Shown here piece after piece: positions 23,694-37,000 of a stretch of DNA of 64,000 nucleotides. The stretch spans positions 62,001 to 126,000 of the forward strand of contig JBEWZL010000260.1 of NCBI GenBank assembly GCA_045837725.1, in the 5' to 3' direction. The stretch's first letter is position 1. The number at the start of each line of letters is the position of its first letter. This DNA comes from Vermamoeba vermiformis (Eukaryota; Tubulinea; Echinamoebida). The position numbers and the translations under genes are program-made. The notes under the pieces were generated by a model. It was not told the DNA's origin and made no database searches. It worked only from the letters and a program-made list of their open reading frames with translations.

Positions 23694-24003
23694 ATCTTTT
23701 AGTTGAATTATAATAGAATGGCTTTTGTGTAGTTCGATTATAATTAAAGTGAAAATTAAAATTAACGGTTAAATTTAACCCACTTTTTTCAGCCACTACG
23801 AAAATTTGAGACTTTATCTGAAAAAGGACGTTGAGCCATTGGAAAGTTCCTCAGTACTGTACAGTATTCGATAAATGTGAATACAAACCGGTCGGTTTCG
23901 ATCGTGTCTGTTTGAATCATCTTAAAATTATCTCGTCACCGTACATTGCGGAGGTGACTCGAGCGTATTTTAACGATCATTTATTTACATGTTTTCTTGT
24001 TGT
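23694..24003. other. Intergenic region upstream of the EF-hand gene
   Basis: About 310 bp between two minus-strand genes, serving as promoter of the EF-hand gene and 3' region of the coiled-coil gene. It is AT-rich in 23700-23790. Nothing else is visible. Confidence 0.4.
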
Positions 24004-27000
24004 TTAAGTGGGGCGCAATATGATCTCTTCTTCGACCATCATTGCAAGTGATTTGAGCGCTAGTACGAGCACGACAAGCACGGCCAATCCAATTGTCATG
24101 CCTGTCGCCACTCTATTTGACTTGGTTGCAGTCTGCGAAATAATTGGCTGTGCATCAGTTGTGTCGGGGTTATATACATCTGTAGTATTGGCGATGAGTT
24201 GTTGGGTCGTATTTACAGTCGCCAATGTGTCCTTCAAGTTGGCTATGGTTCGCTCGAGACTCTCAATTTGCTCGTCACGCGATTTTATCTTCTTCAAGTC
24301 CTGCTCTTGACGGGCATTTGCAGCTTGCTTTTCTTTGGCGATAATTTGTTCTAATTTCTCGATAATAGTATCCTTTTCATCGAGAAGTTCTTTTGCAGCT
24401 TTCATCGCGTTATCATTCTCGTGCAATTCTCGTTCTAATCGTGAATTTTCAACTTTCAAAAGTTGTCGCGATTCATCGATCAATTTTCTGTCTTTGTCAA
24501 TCTGCGCCAATCTTTCTTCCAACAGTTTAATATGATCGCTGTAGTCGCGCTTGTACGAGCTGATCTTGTCTTCGTGTTCTTTAGATTTTGCTGTCATTTC
24601 GTTCTTCAACGAGGCCAATTCATTAGTCAGCTGTTTAATCACGATTTCTGATTTTTCTAACGCGTCGGTGCTGTTCTTAAGTTTCTTTTCTTTGTTGGGC
24701 GGTGAATTTTGTTTCGGCGTGCCTGAACCTTCGGTCTCCAAGTGCTCAATTCTCCTCTTCAAGCTGTCAATGAGCTTTTGACTGCTTCGTGATTCTTTGT
24801 TGCGCTCTGATTGCTCGTCTTCCAATTGCTTCCGTACTTCATCGAGTTCTTGTTGGCAGCGTTTGAGTTCGTTGTGAAGGTACATCTCAATCGCTGGATC
24901 TGACTCGTCTTCCCTGGACTCAAACGATTCATCATCGCTCTTTGGTTCGTCTTCTGTGGCATTTCTATCGTTGATTTGGTTGACACTCGTGCCTGTTTCA
25001 ATTGCCCGAGTAATTTGATCGAGTTCATCGAAGACGTCCATTGGTTGGTGTTTTTCATCAGAGCTAGATTGAGAAGTACCTGATGGCTCTCTGTTATTCT
25101 TTTTGTCTTCTTGCAAGCTCTTCTCTTTACGTCGGAAGATGTTCTTGATCTCTGATATTTCGCGTTGGAGTGCGATAGTGAGTTCAGATTGCGGGAGATT
25201 TTGAACGATCTTCGTCTCGAACTGTCTTGGTGAAGTAGTAGCCTCAGCGGATTTGCTCTTGTTGCTCAGGTCAGTCAGCTCAGTCCTGAGTTGCGTCACT
25301 AGGGCAATTTGTTCTTTCAATAACTCATCTCTTGGCAGCTGAGCTTTGAGCTCTTCGAGTTGTCGTTGAAGTTCTTCAACCTTTTGTGATTCTTGCGTGG
25401 CCTTGCTAGACTTCTCCTTATTGACCATTTCGTTGTTATCTCGATTGAGAGCCTCCTGCAATTGTGCATTCACAGTTTCCAATTGTTGACTCAACTCCTC
25501 GTTCTTGTCGGTTACAACTCGGAGCTGCTCTTTTGCCTGAGCAGCTTCTTGTAGAGATCGATTTAGCTTCGCACGTAGCTCGTCAACGCCTTCGATATTA
25601 GTTTGAGGACTATTGCTTGATTGGTCACTTGGTTGCGAATTTAGTTTCTCAAGCAACTCTTTGTTTTCTTCTTTCAAGCGGTCAAGTTCTTGTCTCAACG
25701 CTAGCGTTTGATCTGCGGGTTGAGTTTCTCCCTCATGGGCAGTTTCAAGCTTACGAGTGGACTGGTCAGTTGTTTCTTTTTCAGCCGTACTCTTTGGTTG
25801 GTTAGCAAGTTCTGATATTCCCGTCACGTTCGTTGAGCCCAATTGCCGACTAGCAGCAAGCTCCTTTTCAAGTCGCTCGTTGTGGGACTTGACGTCGTTC
25901 AGCTCTTGCTTCAGCGCATCAATTTCAGAGAGATCTTGCGGTACTGGCTTCTCTGGGTTGTCTTCTGTCGATTTTGACGCTGGTGAAGCTGATGGTTGTT
26001 GAAGCTTGAGCTGTTCGGTGAGAGACTGGATCTGCTTTTGGAGGCGATCTACTTCGTCTTGAGAGGACGAAACTTGTTCCAAGGTCTCTTCAGTATTGGC
26101 AAGAGGAGAGCTCTGTTGAGCCTTTTCAAGCTGCTCAGTCAAAGATTGAACTTTCTTGTTAAGACGCTCTACTTCGTCGGTAAGATCGGCCACGTCATTC
26201 ATATGAGCTTCAATGACTTTCGTTTGTCGTTCCGATTGTGCGTTCAAAGCAGAAATTTCGTCTTCCTTCTCTTTCAGAACTCTGTCAAATTGTTCCTTCA
26301 ACTGAGTTGGCTCTTCTGGCGTGCTGCTCTTTGAGTCAACGTCGCGCTGAAGAGTTTGGTAGACTTCATTCAATTTGCTGTGCTCTTCTTGTAATGCAGC
26401 TAGCTGCTCTTTAAGGTCTTGTTCGCTGCCTTCGACTTGGTTCAACTTGGATTGCATTTCATCAACCTTGGCTTGCAGAGCAGTAGCGACCGAGTCTTTT
26501 TCTTGCAATTGTTCTTTCGTCGAAGTCAATTCGTTCGTCAACTCTGTAACCTTCGATTGCAGAGTGATGCTCTCGTCTGTTCCTGCAGACTTCACAGTAT
26601 TAACTTGATCTGTCAACTGCTCGATAGTCTTCTGCAGAGCACTCTTATCCTCAGTGCTTGTCTGCAACAGCTCATCGAACTCCTTTTTCTTCGATTCAAA
26701 GTCGTTCTTGAGCTCAGACAGTTCTTGCAGCAAGGTCTCTTTCGCTCGAGAAGTTTCACTGAGTTCTTGCTCTTTACTCTTCAGAGTTGTTTCAAGTTGG
26801 GATACTTGTTGACCGAAGTGATCTGCTTGTTGCCTCGACGACGCTTCTCGTTCTGTGATTTCTTTGAGCTTGGATCGTTCTGTTTCGAGTTCCGCCGTGA
26901 GTTTCGAGATTTCTTCGGACATTGAGCGCTCCTTCTGGTTTTGAGTTGCCTCTGCATCGCTCTTCAGCTTTTCATTATCTACTGTGAGGTTCTTGATATC

Positions 27001-30000
27001 CTCTTGAGCAGACTTCAACTTGACGGTCAGCACTTCGTTTGCGTCTTGCAAAAGGTGAACTTGACCCTTCAAAGTCTCAAGCTCTTCTGTGGCTTGTTGA
27101 CCGTTACTTTGAGCTTGTTTCAGTTCGTTGACGGTAGATTCTAAGTCTCGTTTTAGTTTTTCATAATTAGCAGTGGTTGAATCAAGCGAGGATTTGAGTT
27201 GCTCGTTTGTGGACTTCAACTCTTGGATCGTATTACGAGTGCCTTCCAGCTCACTGTTAAGGTGTGTGACTTGACTCTGATTGGCTTCGAGTTGTTCAGA
27301 CAGCGATTGAACTTGTTGCGTTAAGGTCTCTTGTTTCGCTTGGTACTCGGCGATCTCCTGGGCATGCGTTTCGGTTGCGCTGCTTGCTGAGACTTGCAAG
27401 TCTTTGGTTTGAGCAAGTTCTTCTCGAACAGATTCAAGGTCTTTTTCCAGTGTGGTGATCTTCTCTTGTCCGAGTTGAAGCTCGTGAGAAGTTCGTTCTA
27501 ACTCTCCTTGATGAGTTGCAGTTAGCTCAGCAAGAGATTTCTCGTGGTCTTCTTTCGCCTTCTGCAAGTCTCTTCGAGCATTAGCTATATCCTGCTCGAG
27601 ACTGTCGATAGTCTTTTGCTTGGCATTGAGTTCTTCAACAGAGTTGACAAGCTGTTGTTCCAACTCGCCGGTTCTCTTTGCCGCCTCTTTGGTTGAAGCA
27701 AGCTCGGCCTTGATTTCTTCGAGCTCTTTGCTTAACTTCTCTATATGTGAGTCCTTTTCTGAGCTGTTGGCTTGAGTCATAACGGTCAATTTCTCCACTT
27801 CGCTATTCGCTTGCAAGAGCTCAGCTTCGAAGGCGTTGATTTGTTTCACGTGACTGTGCCAATTGTTCGTCAAGCTCTTTGACCCTCTTGGCTTCGTCAG
27901 AGAGCTTTTCAACTTGCTGTTGTAAAGAGGTAACATCTATCAAAGCAGCAGACTTTTCTTGTTGCAGAGTCTCGATTTGCACGGTCAACTCTTGTCGAGA
28001 TTGTTCAGTTAACTGCTTAGCCTGTGCCAGTTCATTCACAAGGTCTTCGACGCGAGATTGTGTTGCCTTCAAATCTGCTTCGAGTTGTATCTTCTCGTCT
28101 TGCAGTTTAGAAACAGCCTCGCTGCCTTGCATAGCTTCGTCTCGTTGTTTGGTAAGGGTCTCAATCTGAGCAGCAGTATCCTTTTGAAGCTTCAGGTCAA
28201 GCGAGTTACGCGAAGCTTCCAAGTCGTGTTTTAAATTTTCCACTTGCACCGTCATGTCAGCTTCAAGTTGAGATTTTTCATCTCGTCAACTTCTCAACAA
28301 CCGAAGTCTTTTCAGAGCTCAATTCTTCAATCGTTTGATTCAAGGATTCGATTTGGGACTTAAATCGATCTTCGTTGGATTGAAGGGACTCCTTCGTCGA
28401 ATTTAATTCCGTAGTAAGAGCGTCAATTTGTCCGCGTGCCAATTTCAAGTCAGACTCGAGCTGTATCTTGTCATTGGACAGTTTCTCGACGGCAGAGTCA
28501 GTTTCCGATGCTTGCTGCAGACTGTGCTGCAGTTCTTCAAGTTTCTCTTGTAACGAAGCTACTTGTTTGTCTTTCTCTTCCACCGATTGCAAGAGGTCGC
28601 GAGTCTTCTGTTGTTCTTGATCTCTGCTTTCAGTGAGCGAGGAGACTTCAGACTTGACGTTTTCAAGTTCTTTAAGTGATGAAGTGAGTTCCTCAATGGT
28701 CTTGTTCTTGTTTTGCAACTCTTGATCCTTCTCTGCAACTACAGCGGTCAAATTGGTTAACTCCTCGATCTTTTGATTCAATGACTCGATTTGAGACTTG
28801 AATTGATCTTCATTAGATTGAAGAGACTCTTTTGTGGAGTTCAGCTCGACGGTCAAAGCGTCGATTTGATTGCGTGCTGAGGCCAAGTCAGATTCAAGCT
28901 GGGTCTTTTCACTTGTCAGCTTCTCAACCACAGTGTTGGTCTCAGAAGTTTGCTGCAAGTTGTGCTGCATTTCTTCGACTTTCTGATTGAGCGATGCAAC
29001 CTGGGTCGTCAAGCTGGTGTTATCTTGTCGGACTTGCTTCAGCTCCTCTTCAGTGCTGCTCAATAACGCTTGGACAGATTCCAGCTGCTTCTCGACTTCC
29101 TGTTTTTCTTCAAGGACCGCATTTGCTTTGTCCTGAGTAGCTTCATAAATCTTCATCAGCTCATTCTTCTTTGCAAGCTCTTCGCTCAGGTTGGTTTTCT
29201 CCTTCGCCTCGGTTTCATCTTGAGACTTAAGCTCGTTGATACTGTTCTGGAGCTCGTGTTGTTGGGCTTCCATTTCATGAAGCTTCGTGCTGGCTGCGGC
29301 AAGGTCAGTTTGCGTGTTTGATTTCTCCTCTGCTAGCGATTTGGTTTCAGCCTCGTACTTCGCGACTAATGTATTAAGTTCATCATTCTTTACGTCGAGT
29401 TGTTTCTTCACGTTATCGTGATCGCGTTCGAGATTGGCCAAGGACTCTTTTGTCGAAGAGAGTTCGTTAACTACTGAATTCTTTTCTTCTTCAAGCCTGG
29501 CATTGTCGGAAGATTTAGCTGATAAATCTGTTTCGAGAGCAGCGATCTTGTCCGTCAGAGCCGAGTTGTTAGCTCGAACTTCTTCAAGTTCTTTGGTTAG
29601 CGCTATCAACGCGGGTATTTTCGTTGCTCTGATTCTCAGTCAAAGCACGAATTTTCTCGGCAGACTCTTCAGTGACTTGTTGAATCTTCGTCTCTAGCTC
29701 TGAAACAGTTTTTTGACTGACAGAAAGGTCTGATTGCAGCTGTTCAATGGTGGACGCCTTTTCAGCCAGCTCTTCAGTTGCCTTATTCAAGTTCGCTAAG
29801 GTTGAATTATACAAAGTCTCTGAACGCTGTAGTTTGTCTCGTTCAGCCATCAGCACCTTTTGAACGTCCTCGTAGTTTTGTTCAGCAGTCTTCCAAAGGT
29901 TTGTCATTTCCTTTTTGACTTGTTGTTCGCTCTCGTTGAAGTCGCGTAGCTGTTTATTCTCTTTCTCTAAGGCGTCGATTCGCTGTTGGTGTTCGAGTTT

Positions 30001-32448
30001 AAGTTGCTTTTCGCTTTGCTCTTTTTCGTTTTTCAGCGTTTCTAACTGAGCTTTGACGTCGCTCAATTCATTATTAAGTTGTTTGATGGTCTCTTCTTTC
30101 TCAAGGGCTGATTTTTGAGTGTCCGAACTATTGCTCGACAGAGTATTAACTTGAGCAGTCAGCGTTTCAACTTGTTGTTTGGTAGATTGCAGCGCTGCTT
30201 CAAGCTCTGCTTTTTCTTTCAAAGCAGTTTCCAAATCAGACTGTGTCTTTTTCGAACTCGTGCCTTGTGAGCGCATCGAGTCTTCCAAATGAGTGTGCTG
30301 CTGTTTTAACGACAAATATTCGTTTTCAAGTTCTTTGTATTTAGCTTGAAGATCTTCGTTATCTTTTTCTATTTGAGCCCACTTGGCTTTTTCTCTAAAG
30401 TTAACTCGAATGGTTAGTCAACTGATTGTAAGTAATAATAACAATAACAAACCTTTCGAGCTGCAGTTTGACTTGCGTTTGCTTATTCACAATCGTTTGT
30501 AAGCTTTCTGTTTTTGTTAGCAAATCAGTCTTCTCTTCGTTGATCTAAATGCGATATCAGTATCCGTTGTACAGAACAATTGTCGTTCGTTATAACTTAC
30601 TCGTTGAATTTCAGTCAAAAATTTTTGCGACATTCGATTTTCTAACGAATCACGATCGAGAATGGCTTCGTCTTTTTGCTTCAAAAGCTTTTCATATTGT
30701 TCAAGCAAGTCTTGGTACTCTCCTTCGCGAGATTTCAATGTGCTCTCAATTGACTTGTACTTCTCGCTTAAATCTTCTTTTTCTTTTCGAAGATTCAGCA
30801 AATCCTTTTCGTTTTGTTCGGCTTGTAATCTATATTCTTCGGTTTCTTGTCGACTTTCCGAGTCATAGCTCTTCAACTTCTCTTGAAGTGCTTCAAACTC
30901 AGCCTTTTGTTGCTGAAACATATTCTTTGCTGCATCTAATTGACCTTCTAGGATATTTTTAGCGGTCGATAGTGATCGTACTTGATGTTCGAGCTCTTGA
31001 ATTCGTTCGCTATTCAACTCGGTGTTTTGAACGGCTTGTGTTTCAAGTTCGCTTTTCTTAGACAACTGTTGTATTAACAAAAGTATTAGTAACCCGGTGT
31101 TAAACCAACTTATTGTGCGTTCAGTTCAAGTTTGAATATCTTGTCAACTTACCGATGCAAACCTCAACAAGATCGGAGTAAATTCACCGTAGTCGAGTTT
31201 ATCATCAGGAGTCTTGTCATATTCGAGCAAAAGAGCCTCTAAATCTTCGTCTTCAATCCTCATGCCTTGTTCTAGCAAAGTTGCTTTCATGTCATCGTAT
31301 GTAATCAGTCCGTCCTCATCACTGTCGAACATTTTGATCAAAGAGCTGATTTCATCTATCCTCTGTGCCGAAGGGCTCGATGGTTTGTTGCCCAGCGAAT
31401 CACTTCGGTCACGTGATGTGTACAATCGTGCAGTCAATGGAGAGTTTTCTAACACACTCAAATCCATCTTTTGAATCACGTCGATATTGAGTTTTGACTT
31501 AAGAGCGCCGTCCAAGCTCAATCTGTTCCTCAGACGATTGCTTCCACCTTCGGGACTAGAGCTGTAAATAGATTCTCGTTGCTGCTTTAACGCGCTGAAA
31601 TCAGGCTTATAATTGTCTTGATCAGGTGATGTCAATGGTGGCATTCCCGCGTCTCCTTTCATGGGCGTATTGTGTATATTAGAGTTATTCAGTAACCTCG
31701 GCTAAATCACAAATTAGAATTGTACAATACGAACTAGATCCGCTCAAACTTACCGATATAAGCGAGTATAGGGGTGATTCGCTTTGTCTCGGAGGCAAAT
31801 TGAGTGCGAGCGGAGAGCGTGGTGAGAGCGGTGTGGGTGAAGCTGAGACACGTGTCTCTTCTTGCTGGGCATTGATAAATTGGACCATCATATTAACAAA
31901 TTGATCAAACGTAATAAGGCCTAAATGAATAATATTAATCGTAAAGCATAGTTTCTTTACTAAGGCATACCATCATTATCGGGTTGCAGGGCGTTGAAAG
32001 CTTGATCTCGCTGCTCATCGCTTTCAAAAGGGAAAATAGAGCCAAATTGTATATTATTGATTCTTCCTGACTTAGTTTCGTCGATAGCATCGAACTGATC
32101 TCGCAGTTGTTTGACAAGCTCGACTGGGATCTACAGCAGTTATTTAGAATTTTTGTTTAGCTACCAAAGTGTTTTATAATATCATATATATGTGTTAGGA
32201 GCGATTTTGGTTATTTTGATAAACAATACTGATTTTTAAAATATTTGAAAAATTATGTTTTGCCTCATCTTGTCCGTAAGAATTATTTTGTAGCATTTTT
32301 TGTGTCATAGTATACGTGATAATATATTTAAATATTTACTTACAGATGAAGAACCAGCATTGAGATCCCCAAAGGACTTGCTTCGTCCGAGAACTGGTTT
32401 TTCGTTACGCAGCTCCTCGCTTTCGCGAAGGCTATTGGATTCGCTCAT
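24004..32448 (-). CDS. Giant EF-hand, coiled-coil, tail-anchored (golgin-like) protein
   Basis: About 2,650 residues. The start MSESNSLRESEELRNEKPVL at 32448 opens a Ser/Pro-rich head with two EF-hand regions; the clear one is FDSDEDGLITYDDM, followed by YDKTPDDKLDYGEF (about 31160-31360). From about 31080 down to 24250 it is nearly continuous Glu/Gln/Lys/Leu heptads, including diverged internal repeats such as QIDALTVELNSTKESLQSNE and QIDALTTELNSTKESLQSNE. The last residues are a hydrophobic segment MTIGLAVLVVLVLALKSLA and a 15-residue tail, as in tail-anchored golgins (giantin, golgin-84). Introns cluster in the 5' 2 kb. The coiled-coil frame steps by +1 at about 29600, 28280 and 27840. A Golgi or ER tethering role is inference. 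Confidence 0.8.
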
Positions 32449-32628
32449 ATTTAAATAAGTAACAGCTTCACGCTAGTATTGCCACATCCATGTAAACTAG
32501 AACAAATGTTTTTGAAAGCGCGCGAAAATCTTTATGCCGATCCTGATCTTTTTTTGGCAAGAATTTGATTCTTACGTAATGCCCAATATAATAAATATTA
32601 AATTGTTATATGTGGCGATTTACAAGTT

Positions 32629-33929
32629 TTACAAGGCAAATAAGCCGAATGTTACGGGGGAGCTGATCTTCGTAACAAAGTTCATATTATTGTTTTGAAG
32701 GTTATTAGAATAGATTATTGATCCTTCCAAGCACAGAGGGTCGGTGCAGCAAGTCACTAAATATACTCCTTGCGTCATGGTTCCACGAGCAGATCCGCAG
32801 TACGCGTAGTTTTTAGCTGTCAGCGGAGTTCCAATATAGGTCGTATTGCGAGTACCGTAGTTGTAGGTAACGAGTTGCGTCCAGCCAGGTGGAGAATTAG
32901 TCAAGACTCCCGTGAGCAGGCCCGAGTTTGAATTGGCCCTTAAAAAGTGGGTTAGCATTCGTCGGGAACAAAGTGTAGCTAGTTATTCATATAATAAGAG
33001 CAGGTATATATTACTATGTTATAGAGTTCCATATAGATTGACTTTATACAGTCTTAAGACTTACGCAATAGCCGCGAGTCCATTGGGTGCCTCGTAGGTA
33101 TTCCACGTGTTAGAAGCAACGCTGTACACGAGGAAGTGGCTGCGAGCATTATCAAGTGAGGTAAATAAGCCGACGTAGGTGTTGGTGTTAGTGAAGAAGC
33201 TTGAGGACACAAAGTAGGTGTTGGATTTGTATGCCAAGACGCTTAATTGTGTCAAAGCACCACTATCCATGCTGACCGAAAATACAAACACCGAACCCGA
33301 CAATGAAGGGCTAAACAGTGATCATTAATGACACGATTTAAAAAGAGATCGATCCAGATTTGGACTTACTTTGAGTCTTGAACAATAGCAAGCAAATCGC
33401 CGTTGTTGTCGACAAAAACATCATTATATTCGAGGGATGACAACGGCAGCTTTTGCAAAGTAAGTGAGCTGTTAGCTCCAGTTAGAAGATCCAACATCAG
33501 AACCTCGTAGTTGGCAGCTAAAACGATAATCGTCATTAGAAGTGCCTAATTATATGATGATTATGCGTACCTTTTATGTCTTTCATGAGAAGATACATGA
33601 GACCAGAATTTTTGTCCACAGCCGAAGCCTTCAGCGATAATGTAGGGAAATTGTATGACGCAAGCAACGACACGGTTCCAAAGTTAAAATTATACTGCAA
33701 AATAAGAATATATCATTACCAATAATAATAAAAATAAAATAATACTAAAAAATTAGGTATAAATGCTTGTTAAATAAAGTGTATATTTTATATAAGGCAT
33801 AATTTTGCTAGTGCGTACCGTATAAATGCTAGTGTCATTAGTGCTGGTTGTTATCCATGATATTCCGTTCGATCGAGCATGGGTAACAAAAACAAAGATA
33901 CAGAAGGCCAAGAGGTAAAATCGAGCCAT
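32629..33929 (-). CDS. Secreted protein, possibly beta-propeller
   Basis: The start MARFYLLAFCIFVFVTHARS at 33929 is a classical signal peptide. The rest is Ser/Thr/Asn-rich with alternating hydrophobic strands, for example VFVFSVSMDSGALTQLSVL, ARSHFLVYSVASNTWNTYEA and GWTQLVTYNYGTRNTTY. Repeated patterns of the type SxxTWxxYEAP suggest beta-propeller or kelch-like blades, but no diagnostic motif is present. The C-terminal part has a Cys cluster (LVTCCTDPLCLEG). Six or so short introns. No membrane anchor is seen. Function unknown. Confidence 0.65.
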
Positions 33930-34078
33930 ACTCTATTTTGGTGCTTATGTTGCCTTCATAACCGTTCAAAAATACAACGCGCAACTGGGCGTAACGGGTC
34001 TGTTGAAAATTTGACTGACTTTTCTGTGTTTTGTTTGAGACCGGCAGAGCGTTCATTCTGCTATTATTACGATTAGAG
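33930..34078. promoter_or_regulatory. Short divergent promoter
   Basis: Only 149 bp separate the starts of the secreted-protein gene (-) and the molybdo-flavoenzyme gene (+), so the two probably share a bidirectional promoter. No specific element was identified. Confidence 0.35.
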
Positions 34079-37000
34079 ATGAGCGACAGGAAAGCCCAGC
34101 CACAACAAAACAGCCCGAGCAATAATATTCGCGTTGTTCCTGTGACATCTCCTGTTCAAGGTGCAGCTTTCTATCCTCAACCTGTAATATTACAACCAGG
34201 AGCTCAATATTATCCTGGTCAAGTTATACAAGCACCGTACCAAATCTTGCAGGTAAAATAAAATTAGACGCGATTTAGTAGCAAATTACTTTTTGATCTT
34301 GCAGTTTATTTAAATAAACTAAATAATATTGTTAATCAGGCTCAAATACCTAAAACACATTCATTTAATCTACGGAACTAGATGATACTTTTCTTACGAG
34401 AGCCATAAATATTTTAATTTGAAAGAAGCTTCCGGATCGTCTGACTTTTTTCTATTTATAGCCGCTGCAACCTATCAACCCACAATTTGTTCAACCCTTA
34501 CAGCCCATGATGCAACAGCGAGCAGTTCAGGTGGCACCTGCAACGCAGATGGTGCAACCTTTGCCGACATTAAATGCAGCACACCCCGTTAAAGACGCAC
34601 AAAACATCAAAAAAGAAAATGCAGACGATATATTCTACTTTTATTTGAATGAGAAGAAGATTACGCTCGATTCTGTTGATCCAACAATGACTCTCAACGA
34701 TTTTATCAGAGGACAACGTATGTATTCAATTTGACGTATAGTGTGCATATTGATATTTTATATTTATGTTGATTTGCATAGCGGGCCTTAAAGGAACGAA
34801 AAAGAGTTGCGGTGAAGGTGGATGTGGTGCGTGCACAGTTGGTCTTCAATACTACGATATTACAAAGAAAACTGACGTGTAAGGACTACTAGCGCTCTAT
34901 TATAACAACATATTCTTATAACGTTCATATTACAGCACTGTGTCGGTCAATTCTTGCCTAAAACCTTTGGCCAGCGTCAATGGCAAGCACGTTATTACGA
35001 TTGAGGGCATCGGTGGAAAAAGAAAGGGCTATCACCCTATTCAAGAACGATTGGCTGAATGTGATGGCACTCAATGCGGCTTTTGCTCTCCTGGTACTTG
35101 AATGGTCCAGATCCGGATCTGATCGAATCTAACGCTTTTACTAGGTTTTGTCATGAACATGTACAGCTACCTCGATAACAATTCCAATCCGACGCAAAAA
35201 GAAATTGAACATTTATTCGATGGAAATATTTGCCGTTGCACTGGTTACAGACCTATTTTCGATGCGATGAAAACTGTAAGATCGAGACTTGGATCTAACT
35301 CTGACTAACAAATTTATTACAGTTCGCAAAGGATGGTGCTACTAACACGTGCACCACGTCTATTTGCAACTGGAAGAAGGATATGGAGGATATTGAAGAC
35401 TTGACCAACAAGAAGTTCGAGCCTTATCAACACAAATCCAAGCGTGTTGCTGGACGTTCCTCTGGTGTTATTCAGCCACCAAAGGCCTTGCAATCAGCAG
35501 GTGCTACTTGGTACTCACCTCAGACTCTAAACGAGGCTTTTGCCATCATCGTAAGTCACGTGTCAACAAGGTTAAAAATTTTGCTAACACCCGATTGGTA
35601 GAACAACAACACTTGGACTCAAACGAAACTGGTCGTTGGCAACACTAGCCTTGGTATTTATAAGCACGATGACGAGCAGACTAAAGTCTTTGTGGATCTG
35701 CAGTACGTTCCTGCGCTGAAGGCTGCTTCAATTTCCAGCGACTATGGTCTTATCATTGGTACGTACAGGAGGGTTCCCAAGCATGTGCTTCGTAGTAAAT
35801 TCTAATGGTTGCTGTAGGCGCCTCTGTTACAATCACCGATTTGATTGACATTTTGAAAACTACCATGAACAACCCCAACATTCCAGTAAGTAACACTAGC
35901 ACGTGCTTGAGGACAAGACTAACACGTGAAAATAGAAATACAAGACAGCGACTTTCCCTGTGCTCATCAAGCACTTGTATCGTATTGCAAACACGATGGT
36001 GCGCAACGCTGGCAGTGTTATGGGCAACTTGATGCTCGTGCACAAGCACAACTTTTTGTCCGATTTGTTCACCATTATGATGGGAGCTGTAAGTACCTGA
36101 TCAATACAAATGACTCATTTCCTCGTGGGCTTATCGTGAGTATTTTAGGGTGCTTCAATTACCATCGCCACAAGTCCTGACGCTCAAAGCGCCGTTGATT
36201 TGGGCACCTTCTTGAACACTTCCATGCAAAAGAAGATCGCAGTCTCGTTGAACATTCCATTCGCTACTCAGACGCAAGTGCTCAAGACTTACAAAGTTGC
36301 TATTCGACACGTCAATGCCCACGCTCTTGTCAACGCCGCTATTAGTGTTACATTGAACGGCACGATTATTTCAACAGCAACTGTCGTCTATGGTGGCATC
36401 AGCAATCATGCTACCAGAATGACCGCCACCGAGACTTTCTTAGTTGGCAAAGATATCACGTCATCGAGTGTGTTCCAGTCTGCGCTCAAAGTGCTTCAAA
36501 CTGAGATCCAGCAGAACATTGTCAGCGATGAGCGCACAGCTTACCGTACTTCTGTAGCCATGGCTTTCTTCTACAAGTTTTTCTTGGCTCAACAACCTAA
36601 CTTGCCCTCGTACTTGCAATCAGCCGCTCAAGACTACGAGCGACCTGTCACTGGCGGTGCACGCTCATTCCAGACCTCGCCGTAAGTGGTGTGACTATGG
36701 CGTTATTGTCTTACTTACGTTCTTTAAAGTGGCGAGTATCCTGTCAGTTTGCCCATCACCAAGCTGCAAGCCAAAGAACAGACCTCGGGTGAAGTGCAAT
36801 ATACTGACGATATTCCGCCCATGCAAGGCACGTTGTACGGCGCTTATGTGTTAGCTGAACAAGCCAATGCCGAGATCGTGTCGATTGATGCCTCAGCTGC
36901 TATGGCTCTCTCGGGTGTTGTCGGCATTGTTGATGCGAGTGATATCACTGGCGTCAACTCAGGACTTCAAGCACCTGTTTTTGCTGAGGGCACAACGCTC

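Noticed and set aside
27821-28278. Explaining all coiled-coil frame steps by ordinary introns
   Set aside because: For the step near 28280 no GT-AG pair of the right length spans the stop codon; only the step near 29600 has a plausible candidate.
24008-29697. Many plus-strand open frames opposite the coiled-coil gene
   Set aside because: They are Ser/Cys/Phe-rich mirror images of Glu/Lys/Gln codons on the other strand and have no protein character.
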